From: Labyrinthula sp. Ha
Lineage: Eukaryota > Sar > Bigyra > Labyrinthulida > Labyrinthulaceae
Length of the DNA stretch: 64,000 bases
Assembly (NCBI GenBank): GCA_015227615.1
Contig: JAALGZ010000058.1
Span: forward strand, 62,001 to 126,000
Direction: 5' to 3'
In this document: positions 11,401-22,077 of the stretch, piece by piece
How the letters are laid out: each line of letters starts with the position of its first letter
How positions within the stretch are numbered: the stretch's first letter is position 1
Position numbers and translations under genes: made by a program
The notes under the pieces: generated by a model
Told to the model about the DNA's origin: nothing
Database searches by the model: none
The model's input: the letters and a program-made list of their open reading frames with translations, nothing else

Positions 11401-14043
11401 CTAAACTACACTATTCTTTGGAACTGAAAAACTTAAACAAAATTTCTCCAGTTGAAGTGCCTGTTCTTCTTCAAAAAGTTTAACAATGCACTTACTCTGG
11501 TAAAGCAAACCATTTTCAATAGTTCCAGTTAACATAATATAATTATCTTTAACACTTTGAATTGTTGTCAAGGTTTCTCCATTTGTGAAAGGACCCATAT
11601 CCATTTTTATTTCAACAGCAAGATCCACATCGCTTACTGTACTTTCACCTAAGTTTAAAAACTGACTTCTTTTTGATTCTTCAAGTTCATAGGATACAGA
11701 AAGTATTTCATCTTCATTTAAAGATTTTTGAAGTGCTTCCATCGTTGAAGCTTCATCTTTCATCATGAAAAATGTCTTTCCAACTACAGTTTCTTCAATT
11801 TTAAAAAATAACTTTAGAGGGATGAACTCTGGAAGTCCAAGAATAACTCTTCTTATATCAGCAGCTTTTCTTTTTTGTATTTCTTCCAAAGGTGGACAAG
11901 TTCTATGTTGAGGACTCAAGCCAATAAACATAAGATCTGAATTATCACCCAAGAGTTGTAGTCCACAAACAGAACAAAGAGGTATCATACTTATCATTTT
12001 CTTTGTCAACTCGTCACCAATTTCTACTTGCACATAACGAACAATCCCTTCTTTTATCAAACCTTTTTTCTTGAAATCTGTTATTTTTTCATCTTTATTT
12101 CCTCTTATAATTTCAGTAGCTCCTTTTATTTTTTGTTCTTTTGCTTTTGATACATTTAAGTCACAAGGTATACAAAGCATAGGTTTCTTTTCTTCTTTTA
12201 GTTGAATACATCTATCGCCACCAACTACTTTTCTACAAATATCACAGCGAACACAATTTGTATGAAAACTTCTACTCTGTTCTTTAGCAATTCGTTCAAC
12301 TACTTTTGAGTCACCTTTTTTTATTTCATTTTCACATAAACTACACTCAAGAGTTATAAACCTTTCCAAACCAGATTCTGCAGGTTTATGAATAGTAATT
12401 TCAAAATCCAAATAATCATGACTATGATCAACTTGTTCTTCTTGAACTTGAATTTCTACTGGTTTACTTACTTCTTTTTCAAGTTGTTTCTGTTCAGCAA
12501 CAAAGGCTAGTAGTTTATTTTTTGCCTGTGGTTTTCTTTTCATTTCTTCATATGCTTCATCCAAGTCAAATTTTTTTTGTGTTAAACCAAGAACTCCCAT
12601 AAAAGTTTTCTTTTTTCTTCTTGTTTGTTCTAAAGATTTCGGTGTATCTTCTACAATAGAACTTTCTTTTTTTGAAAGGTTCTTTTTTGCGTTTGCATAA
12701 ATACTAAAAGGTCTAAAAGTCGCTTCAACTGGTTGTTTATGAATAGATTCTTTTTTCTTTTCTTTTTTCTTTTCAGGTAAAACACCAGTTTGAAGAAAAG
12801 CAAATATTTTATTTGAGCTAATTGGTTTTCTAGGTTGTTCTTCAATAGGTTTTATAACTTCTTCTTCAACTTCTGGTTCTTTTACAGATGGAATAAGTTG
12901 AGTAGTTTGTACTGGTGGTATAGAGTTTTGACTAACTCTAACTTTCTTTTTTGCTTTTGAAGGTTTTCGTTTAACTTGTTTATGTTTTTTTATTTTTTCA
13001 GCTTTTGGACTTCCTACTGTTGTTAAACTTTCTGCTCTTTTTGCAAATAATCTTGATATAGGTCTTGGACTACTTTGTGCAACTGGTTGTGAAACTTTTG
13101 TTGATTTTCTAAACACTTTACTTTTTCTCGTAATTTCTTCTGGAATATTTTGTTCAATATCATTATCAGATATTTCTTGAAAAGAAGTTTTTCCTGGTTT
13201 TTGTGAAAGTGATATTCTTTCTTTTGATAACTTTATTTTTTCTGCAACTGAACTTTGTTTATAACTTTCTTGTGAATCTCTTGAACCTTCTGCATAAGTT
13301 GATTGTGCTAAAAAATCATATCCATTTATTGAACCAACACTTTCATCATCAATATTTTTTTTGTAATATACTGGTAACTCTGGTTTTATGCAAAAAAATA
13401 TTTTATATAACAAAGAATTTTCTATTCTTTTTCTTTCATATTCTACATATGCTCTTCGATAAAACTCAGAATCTTTATCATCTATTTCTTCTTCTTCAGT
13501 ATCTACAAAAGGCGATTGATATCCTGGTTTAAAATATAAATCTTGTACTGATGAACTTTTTAGTGGTCTATTTATTTCTTCTAGTTCCATGACTTCTGCA
13601 TGAGAAGGTCTATGACCAACATCATAAGCAACTTTTAATTGACCATTATCTGAAATAAGTTTCATAGTATTAAAAGGGTGCATAACAGTTTTTTCAGGAT
13701 CACCAATTTGAATACTTTTCTGTTTACCAGTAAGAAACTTTCTAGTTTTCCTAACAGCTGCTCTTTTTGTTTCATATTTTGTTAAGAGTTGTCTTAGCTC
13801 TGCATCTGGGTCAGCTTCAGGTTCAAATTTTTGTAAGAAATAACTTTGTGTAGGAACTCTATTATTTGGTTTTTCACCTTTTGGAGGTTTTTTATGTTTC
13901 GGTTTTTTTCTCTTGTTTTGGGAATTAACTTTTCTAGGTGATGAAGGTGTTCCAGTAGAAGAAACTTGAGGAGATAATGTTTCTTTACTTTCATTAATCG
14001 ATTCTCTCTTATGTTGTATAGATTCAGTTTTTGTATAATCCAT
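11401..14043 (-). CDS. LIM-domain protein with long basic N-terminus
   Basis: An 880-residue protein. About the first 560 residues are low-complexity, rich in lysine, serine, glutamate and proline, with basic clusters that could serve as nuclear-localisation signals, and no recognised domain. A LIM-type double zinc finger follows at about 565-630. It reads CSLC, then after about 20 residues HTNC, then CDIC, then CIPC, matching the CxxC...HxxCxxC...C LIM spacing. A second zinc-ligand set (CSVCG then HRTC, about residues 686-714) looks like half of another LIM or a degenerate copy. The last 150 residues are unrecognised. LIM domains bind proteins, so an adaptor role is likely, but partner and location are unknown. 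Intronless; the start is the only plausible Met, in an A-rich context. Confidence 0.7.
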   Translation of the reverse strand: MDYTKTESIQHKRESINESKETLSPQVSSTGTPSSPRKVNSQNKRKKPKHKKPPKGEKPNNRVPTQSYFLQKFEPEADPDAELRQLLTKYETKRAAVRKTRKFLTGKQKSIQIGDPEKTVMHPFNTMKLISDNGQLKVAYDVGHRPSHAEVMELEEINRPLKSSSVQDLYFKPGYQSPFVDTEEEEIDDKDSEFYRRAYVEYERKRIENSLLYKIFFCIKPELPVYYKKNIDDESVGSINGYDFLAQSTYAEGSRDSQESYKQSSVAEKIKLSKERISLSQKPGKTSFQEISDNDIEQNIPEEITRKSKVFRKSTKVSQPVAQSSPRPISRLFAKRAESLTTVGSPKAEKIKKHKQVKRKPSKAKKKVRVSQNSIPPVQTTQLIPSVKEPEVEEEVIKPIEEQPRKPISSNKIFAFLQTGVLPEKKKEKKKESIHKQPVEATFRPFSIYANAKKNLSKKESSIVEDTPKSLEQTRRKKKTFMGVLGLTQKKFDLDEAYEEMKRKPQAKNKLLAFVAEQKQLEKEVSKPVEIQVQEEQVDHSHDYLDFEITIHKPAESGLERFITLECSLCENEIKKGDSKVVERIAKEQSRSFHTNCVRCDICRKVVGGDRCIQLKEEKKPMLCIPCDLNVSKAKEQKIKGATEIIRGNKDEKITDFKKKGLIKEGIVRYVQVEIGDELTKKMISMIPLCSVCGLQLLGDNSDLMFIGLSPQHRTCPPLEEIQKRKAADIRRVILGLPEFIPLKLFFKIEETVVGKTFFMMKDEASTMEALQKSLNEDEILSVSYELEESKRSQFLNLGESTVSDVDLAVEIKMDMGPFTNGETLTTIQSVKDNYIMLTGTIENGLLYQSKCIVKLFEEEQALQLEKFCLSFSVPKNSVV

Positions 14044-17000
14044 TTTTTTTAATATTTTTATTTAACTTTGTTAATTTAAGGAGAACAATAAATTTTATGA
14101 TATTTACTGCCTTGAAGATTTTAAGTGACTTTAATTTACCGAATAAAATACGGTTTGATATTTTTTAGAAATTTTATATCAGAAACCGATAGATAATTAA
14201 ATCTTACCACGTGGTAAATAAAAAATATATTAAGATCTCAATAAAATAAAGAAAATAAATATAATTAAAAAAATAGTTTATTTATATTTATACTTATAAA
14301 AAAGAAACAAGTTTCTAAATTGTTGAAATTTTTGGAAACTACTTTTGATAATACAAAATAAAAAAAAAATTCCTATTTTAGACTGTAAAAGAATAATAAT
14401 ACATCTCAACTTTTATATTTACCTTTACTTTCTAAGTTTGATAAATGTTTTCTTTCGTAATATACGTCTTTTTCACTAAATTGAATCACTCCAAGAGCAA
14501 TGAAAAATGTAAAAGAGATAGACTTTTTTAATTTACTGATTCATCTATAGTCAACTAAAGCACCCACACTTCTGTAGACAATATTGCCAAGACTTTTCCC
14601 TCATCAAGCAAAACAAGTAAAGAGAACACGTTATTCATTTCGTTTCACTAACTAGTGCATGAACGATCCAGTTCCACAGTTAATACCCAGCCTTGGAAGA
14701 AAAACTATTTTCTTTAATGGTTCTAAGGACATAATGCATACCCTGGAGTTGTTTTCCTCACTATTTGGCATTTTGACGCAACACATTATGAGCTCACAAA
14801 GTATATTCCATTCTTGTAAATAACATCAAAGGCAGACCATATGTTCCCAATTTACTGAGTTAAATTACTTAATAGAAATATTACAAGGCTACGAGAAAGA
14901 AAATTCAGACATTATATTAAAGGCGGTAGGCTTTACATGTCAGCGGTGAAGCCCATTTTTGTTCCATAAGGTGGTGGAGTTTAAGGCATTTATTTTAACC
15001 CAAAGTGTAATAGCCGTTTGTTTTCAAAGCCTTCTAGTTTGATCAATGTCCAAGATATTTATGAAGTTGCAATTTGGCTTTATTGAATGGTCAACCTACT
15101 AACAAGCTAGGTAAACCTAAATTTTCAAAGAGAACATTATATACTTTTCTGCAACACTAAAATGCATCTTACTTATATATTGGGGAAAGTTTCATGCCGT
15201 AGTAAGCTGCCCATATTAAATTGAAGGAGTGTTCGGAGTGCATGAATTGGAGATCATTTTTAAGTGTTAGGGCTATATAGGACAAGAGATGTACACAGAC
15301 TGCTTTAACACATTGGTTGCCGAAACACTTATTTTTGTTTGCTATATGTGAAAAGCTGAGCTGGTGCTGTTACTCTTCTGATGCATGAGCATACAAGATT
15401 AAAGGATTCACAAGCAATTAGATTATATGTTTTGAGCAGACAGTTCCACACAAGGATATTGTAATAGGTCCTTGGCTTTGACGCAATATCCGAGGGAAAT
15501 AGAGCACATGTAATTAATTTTCATTTTCTAAACCGTATTGTTTCAGTGCCTTCGAATAACACTAGAATTTTTTAAGGATTATCTTGGGTTCTAACTTTAA
15601 TTAGTAATTCGGATACTAAGGGAAATAGTTAAACTTTGAATCTTTGCACTAGGATTTTTTTGTTTCGCCAAATTCTAACTCATCGTGCTCGTCAATTTAC
15701 CATGAGCTCCGGTCCCCAAGGGGATGACTTTAATTTTAAAAAATGTTAGACCAAAGTACTGTAATTACTATCAACATGGGATATTACCTAAGAGAAAACT
15801 GACCTTCCGGAACAAACAGGCACCAAGTTAAATACTTTGGCCAGAAAGGAAGACCTAGAGCCCTTATTCTTAGTATGTAATTCCTAGTTTAAATATGAAG
15901 TTTCTACAATATCTCGAAACATTATCAGCGGAAAAGCAAAAATTATTGTTTGTTGAAAAATTGTATTATTAATCTAAAGATTAGCTTTAAAATTGAAAAT
16001 CTTACTGCGAAATAACGAAAATAGTTCGAAATAAGTAAGACTACACTGCACTTCATCGTTCTATCGCTCTTGAACCTTTAATAAATACAGGAACTTAAGA
16101 AATGCAGGCAATTAGAGGCGTCTCAAATATTAATAGCACCATGAATAAGACAAGAGGTAAAAAAGTTAAGTTATTATGAGGTCAGAAATGTTAATCATAC
16201 CTTTCCAGTTGAATTACTAAGCATTGCAAATATTTGTCTTATAGCCACTTTATATGAAAATAGATACGATGTGTTTGTGGGGTTCACTCGATGAAATTTA
16301 AATAAGCTCGGCATACGAATTTATTTAGCCCTTTGCATTAACGAAACTGATTTCTTTTAAGTATAATTTTCTTGTTCGGTCTATCTATGGTCGCTACTAT
16401 GAACCAAACTGTAACGAAACCTATGCTCTCCTACTGTTCTATTAACGGATGAATCAGCTTCATTCCGATTCCATAATTTTTAGAAACACCCGAGAGCTTA
16501 TTAAATCCTACCTCAATATTAATTTTAAACAATTTCACATTTTACAAACCATAGCAATAAAGTAAGGACTACAGAATCATCTAGGAATTTGTTTTGATGG
16601 TTAGCGAAAGGAGTGGACTATGTAAATTATTTATATGTATTCATAATTTTAAACGAGCTCTTCCACATACAATTAAAACCCACTAGGGTAATGTTACATG
16701 TACAAGACTAAGCCTCAACTTAAAGTCGTAAAAACAGTTTTCTACCCCTTTTCAGACAATTTTCATGCTATTTTGAGTTGCTACACCAATACAAACGAAG
16801 TTACAGATAAATAACATAAAGAGCAAGTTAGCTAATATTTTTATAACACTTTCCGTTATCAACCGAGCACTATGTTGAATAAAAATAACTGAAAACTAGA
16901 GCATCTGTTCTTAATAAAAACATCTACAATATAGACAGTTCACAATTAGATTCGGTTCCTTACAAGCAAGAATTCCAAAATCAATTGTCACCATACTGTG

Positions 17001-19282
17001 CATAAAAGATTTTTCTTCGGTATTCGACGTATTACCACTTCCAACTTATTTACAACATTCTCTAACCCAATTTTTTGCTAACAAAATTTTGATTGGACTA
17101 AGTAGGATTACCCATATTCGGATGTATTAAATTTCTAAGTGTAATTTATTCCGTTTGTATTTAACAGTTTTCAAGTTTCATTGTCGAATTATTAATGCTC
17201 AAAATCAAATTCATAACGCTGGGTGATTTCCTAGATTGACATACCTGGAAAAAGAGTCATTAAAGAAGATAAAATTGAAGGATGTTGGAATATTTGATAC
17301 TAACACCTAGGGGTTCAATTTTTTTATGTTCAATTTATCAATTCCATTTTTGCAATATTTCAGTTTTTGATAATCATTATGATTGGTAAAATATTTTGCT
17401 TCAATATTACCGTAAAATCTGAATTATTTGATACGAAACGAAAACCCAGTTATCTTGTTGTTACTCAAAGTCAAAATAATTATAAAGCATTTAGTGAGGA
17501 ATCGTAACAAATCCGATGCCTACTCAGAAGCGAAATGATAAATTCTGGATGAAGAGGGTTGAACGAAACAATAGTGTTTTCTTTGCTCAATATAAACATA
17601 ACACGATAGTGATCTAATTGTTTCCTTGTTTTGTAGTTACTAGAGTTTATAAGGAAGAAAGATACAGAATTGACTTATGATATATTTATTCTTATTTAAT
17701 TATGCTAGAGGATAAGCCTACTCTATGGCGGTGTCCCTAGGTTACCAATTTTTTCTGTGGCGTCTTACGTAATATCTATTAAAATTCTCGTTAGTGTACT
17801 TTCTGTCAGTTTTGTCTTTATCTTATATTGCACTCTTTTCTTCTGCATCTCTTATGCCAGAATTAAGTGCTAACATCAATATTAAACGTATTGCAATGAC
17901 AAACTTCGATAGTATCGCCTAAGTTTATAACAACTAACTATGATATATACCATCTTTATGAGTCTCCGGCAATGGGAACAGTAAGCCGGGACTATGAAAG
18001 AAAGTTTGTAAACGTGATATCTCAACCAGTTTTCGAATACTTACGCAATCTTGCTCACTATTTCAATGTTTTTAAAAATTGGATGGGTGCAACAAAAATG
18101 TCTTAAAAAAATATTGTTTGAGCCAAACTTAGAGAGATGATGAGGGAGAGCTCAGTTAAAACTGCATATAAACTTCTTAGTTGGTCATGTGCGAACTTCA
18201 AGCGCACAATCAAATTTCATTTAAGTTCTAGAGCTTACTTCCAGTGGAGGTTGCAAAAATATAGAAGAAACTACCCATGCTCCAAGTGCTTAAGCTGATA
18301 TTGACGCTAACGGTAGTACATAGAATACAAATATCTCGACGGCATAACAGCATTTAAGACGACAAAGTTAATAATAATTATGTGTGGAGCATGTTGAAAG
18401 ATTTACTTTCAAAGAGAGCAACCAGCATAGTGCTTTATTCTATATGTAAATGGATTACTATCTAGCACTATAGTCAATAAGATTAGCAAGAAGTAATTCG
18501 AAATGATAATAGAATATAAAGAAAGACTGATTACTCAGTTATTTAGCTAAACTAGAAAACACAGAATAGTAGGTAGTCAACTCAAAGTATAGTTTAAAGG
18601 CTAAGTTGGCCTTAAGTAAACTGTAAGAGCTATTGATAAGAATAATATAAGTGGCTATTGTATGTTGCCCCTATGTGGGGGTCTGTAATTCAAACTATTT
18701 GCCTTAATAAGTAAGATCAAAGTCGACAAGAAAACGGCTTTACCATAAATTTTAACTTGAACCTGCACCTGCTTATAGAGATTAAGTTATAAAATCGTGT
18801 AGTTCCTTTAGTTGATATCTTGAAACCAATGTATAAATTTTGTAGCTGTTTTATGGAACGCATATGTTTCTTATCATTTAAGGCTTAGTGAACCAGCATA
18901 TTTTTACAGGTTCAACTAGGTAAAATGTTTAAAATACAAAATGCTGCAGTTAGGATTTTTTAACGAGCCTATTGCCATTACCATATATGGCTCCATGTGA
19001 AAAGTCATTGTGAGTGTACTTAAAAAAAAATCACTTGTTAAGTAATGGGGTGTGTGATGCCCATGTACGGTCCACACCATGGAAACAAATCTAGCTAAGA
19101 CAATTTTCAATGCAGAGGTACACAAGCTGTCAATAGAGTGCATACAAAATAAGCAGAACTTTAAATAAAGTAAAAAAAGTTTCGAAGTCGAACTTTGAAA
19201 TGTTTATGTTAAATCCATAGTTGAACATGAACCAATAGTATTAACATAATGTGCCACAATAAGAAATATAATACTAATGGAT
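14044..19282. other. gene-free spacer, longest in the window
   Basis: More than 5 kb without a recognisable gene. The first 400 nt are very A+T-rich and probably hold the promoter of the LIM-domain gene. Beyond that, stops are frequent in all frames and the strands are compositionally balanced. I did not find exon-like stretches flanked by the short-intron signals seen in real genes of this window, but I could not test this exhaustively by eye. Confidence 0.45.
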
Positions 19283-20056
19283 TTATGATTCAAAAGAAAG
19301 TATCTCTATAAATTTGTTCATAGATAGCACTACAAACTCTCGTTTCAAATCTTCCGTAGAAGCAAACTCTACTCTATGAATAGAATTTTCTATTAGCTCT
19401 TGCAAAATTTCAGGCTCAGCAATGAATTGACTATCTTCCATAAAACTCGAAACCGGAAAGATAACTTGGTCAAAATTATATAAATTTTTATCAACATTTA
19501 GCTCTTTTGTATTTTTCTTAGCCCAAAATATGTCCTTGACTAAACATTGAAGCAAAGGAAGAACGACAGCATCTGGAACATTAACTAGTTTCTGAAGAAA
19601 AAGAACACCTGTATTATCAGTGGTAATATTTGGTAATATATTGGAATTAATAAGCTTAGACCATTCTTTTTCTGAGTTCATGCTATTTAAATGTAAAAGT
19701 GAAACAAAACCGCAAATTTCGGAGGGTTCATTCTCTTCGTTTAAGGTGTCATTAAGTCGAATAACTGAGCCAGTTGCTTTATTCTTGACAATAGTATCCG
19801 CCAGATCAGAGATACAGCTTTCAAACTCAGGAAACATTCTAAGATCACTTTGTTTCAATAATAGCTTTGTAATATGATAGTCTGAATCATGAAAATCGCA
19901 AAAGAGAAGATCTAATTGTACTTGTTCATTCGTTCCATCAGGGGCAAAAGTGACTTCATCACCTAAATTATCATCGTCTGATTTTGTTTTCCCTGTATTT
20001 TCCTTTACCTTTTTGCTTTTTTGTTTATTTTCCGTGTTTCTTCTTCTTTTTGCCAT
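19283..20056 (-). CDS. BCP1: BCCIP/Bcp1 family protein
   Basis: A 257-residue protein resembling Bcp1/BCCIP, nuclear proteins that in yeast chaperone ribosomal protein Rpl23 and assist nuclear export, and in animals bind BRCA2 and p21. After a basic, NLS-like N-terminus (MAKRRRNTENK...) and an acidic linker, the conserved core begins with a LLFCDFHDSDYH segment. It includes a helix with SDLADTIVKN...GSVIRLND and the characteristic CGFVSLLHL block, and ends with a VFPVSSFMED-like strand. I prefer the Met at 20056 because the basic tail starts there; an in-frame Met at 20110 would add 18 unremarkable residues and leave only 29 nt to the divergent neighbour. Length is close to yeast Bcp1. Confidence 0.75.
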   Translation of the reverse strand: MAKRRRNTENKQKSKKVKENTGKTKSDDDNLGDEVTFAPDGTNEQVQLDLLFCDFHDSDYHITKLLLKQSDLRMFPEFESCISDLADTIVKNKATGSVIRLNDTLNEENEPSEICGFVSLLHLNSMNSEKEWSKLINSNILPNITTDNTGVLFLQKLVNVPDAVVLPLLQCLVKDIFWAKKNTKELNVDKNLYNFDQVIFPVSSFMEDSQFIAEPEILQELIENSIHRVEFASTEDLKREFVVLSMNKFIEILSFES

Positions 20057-20139
20057 ATTTACTTGTGGTTCTCTAGAAATATTAATTGCTTCTACGCTAT
20101 GGTAATGCACCAGCGTTGAGTCTGATTAGATAACTGAGT
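20057..20139. promoter_or_regulatory. short bidirectional intergenic region
   Basis: Only 83 nt separate the start codons of the Bcp1 homologue (minus) and the FG nucleoporin (plus), so both promoters and 5' UTRs must lie here or inside the neighbouring coding sequence. No core-promoter motif is recognised. This is inferred from position only. Confidence 0.35.
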
Positions 20140-20949
20140 ATGGGTTTTGGAGAATCTGGAAAGAAAAAGAGATCTAACTTTGGCTTTGGGCAGACAGCTT
20201 CCCAAAAGACGCAATTTGCTTTTGGAACTGGGTCAAATTCTAATGCAGGTTTTAATGGTTTTGGATCTGCATCAAACAATAGCCAGCAATCAACTTCCTT
20301 TGAAAGTAAATCAACATCTAACCAACAAACTAGCTCTTTCGGGTTTGGTAACACATCATCAGGAAATAAAAACTCTCAGAGGCACCAGAGACAAAATAAA
20401 TCTTTTGGATTTGGCAAATCTGTAAAATATGATAAACAAAATCAGTCATCAAGTATGAACCTGTCTCAAGGTTTCGGAAACCCATCCTCACGATCTCAAA
20501 ACAGTTCCTTTGGTTTTGGCTCGCGAGCTCCTACGCAACCAGTCCAAAATGGTGGGAGTTCTGGGTTTAAGTTTGGTACAAAGAGTCAACGAATAAACGA
20601 TCGAAGAAAAAATAATTCTAATTCAAATGCAGGCAGCTCTTTTGGGTTTGGTAGTAGATCTACATCTAAGTCATCCAAAACTCAATTTCTTTCTGGCTTT
20701 GAAAATATTGATGAGGAAGATGAAACTTCAGAATCAGACACAGATTCTATTATATCTGCAGTATCTGCTAAAGCTGAAGTAGATGGCAAACCAGCTTCCA
20801 CGAAACTTCCAAAGGTAAACTTTACCTTGGATAATATTGACGAAGTTCCTTTCATTCGAAGTGAACTTACTCTAGAAGAAGAACAAAAGGCATTTTGTGA
20901 AGAATTCAAATTAGGTTCTATTCCAGAAAATCTTCAAATATTAACTTGA
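20140..20949 (+). CDS. Nup42-like FG nucleoporin
   Basis: A 269-residue protein. Residues 1-190 are an FG-repeat region with recurring SFGFGS, FGFGQ and FAFG units in Ser/Asn/Gln/Lys-rich spacers, as in nuclear-pore FG domains that bind transport receptors. An acidic linker follows. The last 30 residues (SELTLEEEQKAFCEEFKLG, then SIPE) resemble the Gle1-binding motif at the C-terminus of Nup42/NUPL2 (acidic helix, then F-x-L/I-G-x-I/V-P). That suggests a cytoplasmic-face nucleoporin in mRNA export. No CCCH zinc finger, as found in some Nup42 proteins, is seen at the N-terminus. The frame ends 6 nt before the end of the convergent hydrolase gene. FG repeats are certain; the Nup42 assignment is a short-motif inference. 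Confidence 0.65.
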   Translation: MGFGESGKKKRSNFGFGQTASQKTQFAFGTGSNSNAGFNGFGSASNNSQQSTSFESKSTSNQQTSSFGFGNTSSGNKNSQRHQRQNKSFGFGKSVKYDKQNQSSSMNLSQGFGNPSSRSQNSSFGFGSRAPTQPVQNGGSSGFKFGTKSQRINDRRKNNSNSNAGSSFGFGSRSTSKSSKTQFLSGFENIDEEDETSESDTDSIISAVSAKAEVDGKPASTKLPKVNFTLDNIDEVPFIRSELTLEEEQKAFCEEFKLGSIPENLQILT

Positions 20950-20955
20950 AAGCTA

Positions 20956-22077
20956 TCAAACTTCAGGTTTTAATGAAGACTTAAACGTTTTATCAATCCA
21001 GGAACATATATCAGAAAGCACCAAGTCTCTATTTTCATCAGATAAAAGCTCATGCAACATATTTGAATATTCTTTAATTTCTTTATCAGGAGATTCAATC
21101 AAATTAAAAAAGTTTCTATTCTTCTTCAAGTTTATGAGTTTGTCATTTTCACCTTGTAGGAAAAGTAAAGGAAAAGATACAGAATATTTTTGTGAATCAT
21201 TTTTATCATCAGGAATATTGACTTTTAACTCATTCTTCAACAAATAAAGGTAAAAGAACTTTACAGACATTTCAGTCATGAAACATAAATCATCAGATAA
21301 TATTTCTTCTCTTTCTTTCTCAACCTGTGTAATATATTTCAATGATCTAAACTTTACCAACTTGCTTGGAACAAAAAATTTTCCAAACATAAAAACCATT
21401 TTATTATTTTGTGCTTTCTTTGAATATTGTCTCAAGTGTTTGTATTCTAAAGGTAAACTCAACGAAATAAAACCACAAAAATTTTTCATTGGGTCTTTTG
21501 CATTCTCAAGTAGGTTTAAACAAATTAAACTTCCAAAACCTTCACCAATAAGAAAATATTTCTTATCTTTATATTTATCTATAAACATTGAAATAAATTC
21601 GTCAAGTTCAGCTACAAATATTCTTGTTGTATTTAGTTCAGTAATCTTTCCCTTCTTATTGTTACTGTTTTGTCCATGAAATTTTTGATCATAACAGAGT
21701 ACATCAATACCTTGATCAGTTAAATATTTTGCAAAATAGTGAATACTTGATCTGTTAGAATGAGAACCATAATCATGAACAAAAATAACTGCACAAGACT
21801 CACGCTCTTCACAGGAAAGAGATGTATCTGGTACCCAATGTCTAATTTTTCTTATAGATTTATTTGGGAAATTTACGTAACCAGACCACATATTGCCAGT
21901 TAGTTTCTCTCCATCGAACTCTCGCCTTACCAGGGGTTCATCTACTCTAGGCTTTGGTAGGTTGGGCCTCTCTTCAGACTTCCCCGTCTCTTTCCCAGAA
22001 GTCCATAAGACAGCATTGGATTTTAATAAAGGAATATTATTTTCATCTATAGCGATTAACTGATCTACCCAACCCAT
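20956..22077 (-). CDS. alpha/beta hydrolase, monoglyceride-lipase-like, nucleophile missing
   Basis: A 373-residue alpha/beta-hydrolase of the serine aminopeptidase S33/monoglyceride lipase type. The oxyanion-region strand reads AVIFVHDYGSHS, a second strand reads GIDVLCYDQKFHG, and the triad acid and base are present (D312 in QGENDKLI, H342 in MLHELL). The nucleophile elbow, normally G-x-S-x-G, reads G178-E-G-F-G182, so glycine replaces the catalytic serine at 180. The protein is otherwise intact and of usual length, so it may be a pseudoenzyme or binding protein rather than a lipase. It is intronless, and it ends tail to tail with the nucleoporin gene 6 nt away. Confidence 0.8.
   Translation of the reverse strand: MGWVDQLIAIDENNIPLLKSNAVLWTSGKETGKSEERPNLPKPRVDEPLVRREFDGEKLTGNMWSGYVNFPNKSIRKIRHWVPDTSLSCEERESCAVIFVHDYGSHSNRSSIHYFAKYLTDQGIDVLCYDQKFHGQNSNNKKGKITELNTTRIFVAELDEFISMFIDKYKDKKYFLIGEGFGSLICLNLLENAKDPMKNFCGFISLSLPLEYKHLRQYSKKAQNNKMVFMFGKFFVPSKLVKFRSLKYITQVEKEREEILSDDLCFMTEMSVKFFYLYLLKNELKVNIPDDKNDSQKYSVSFPLLFLQGENDKLINLKKNRNFFNLIESPDKEIKEYSNMLHELLSDENRDLVLSDICSWIDKTFKSSLKPEV

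Noticed and set aside
13203-13532. 109-codon frame on the plus strand
   Set aside because: Antisense to the LIM-domain gene; its Leu/Phe-rich product is a shadow of a Lys/Glu-rich coding strand.
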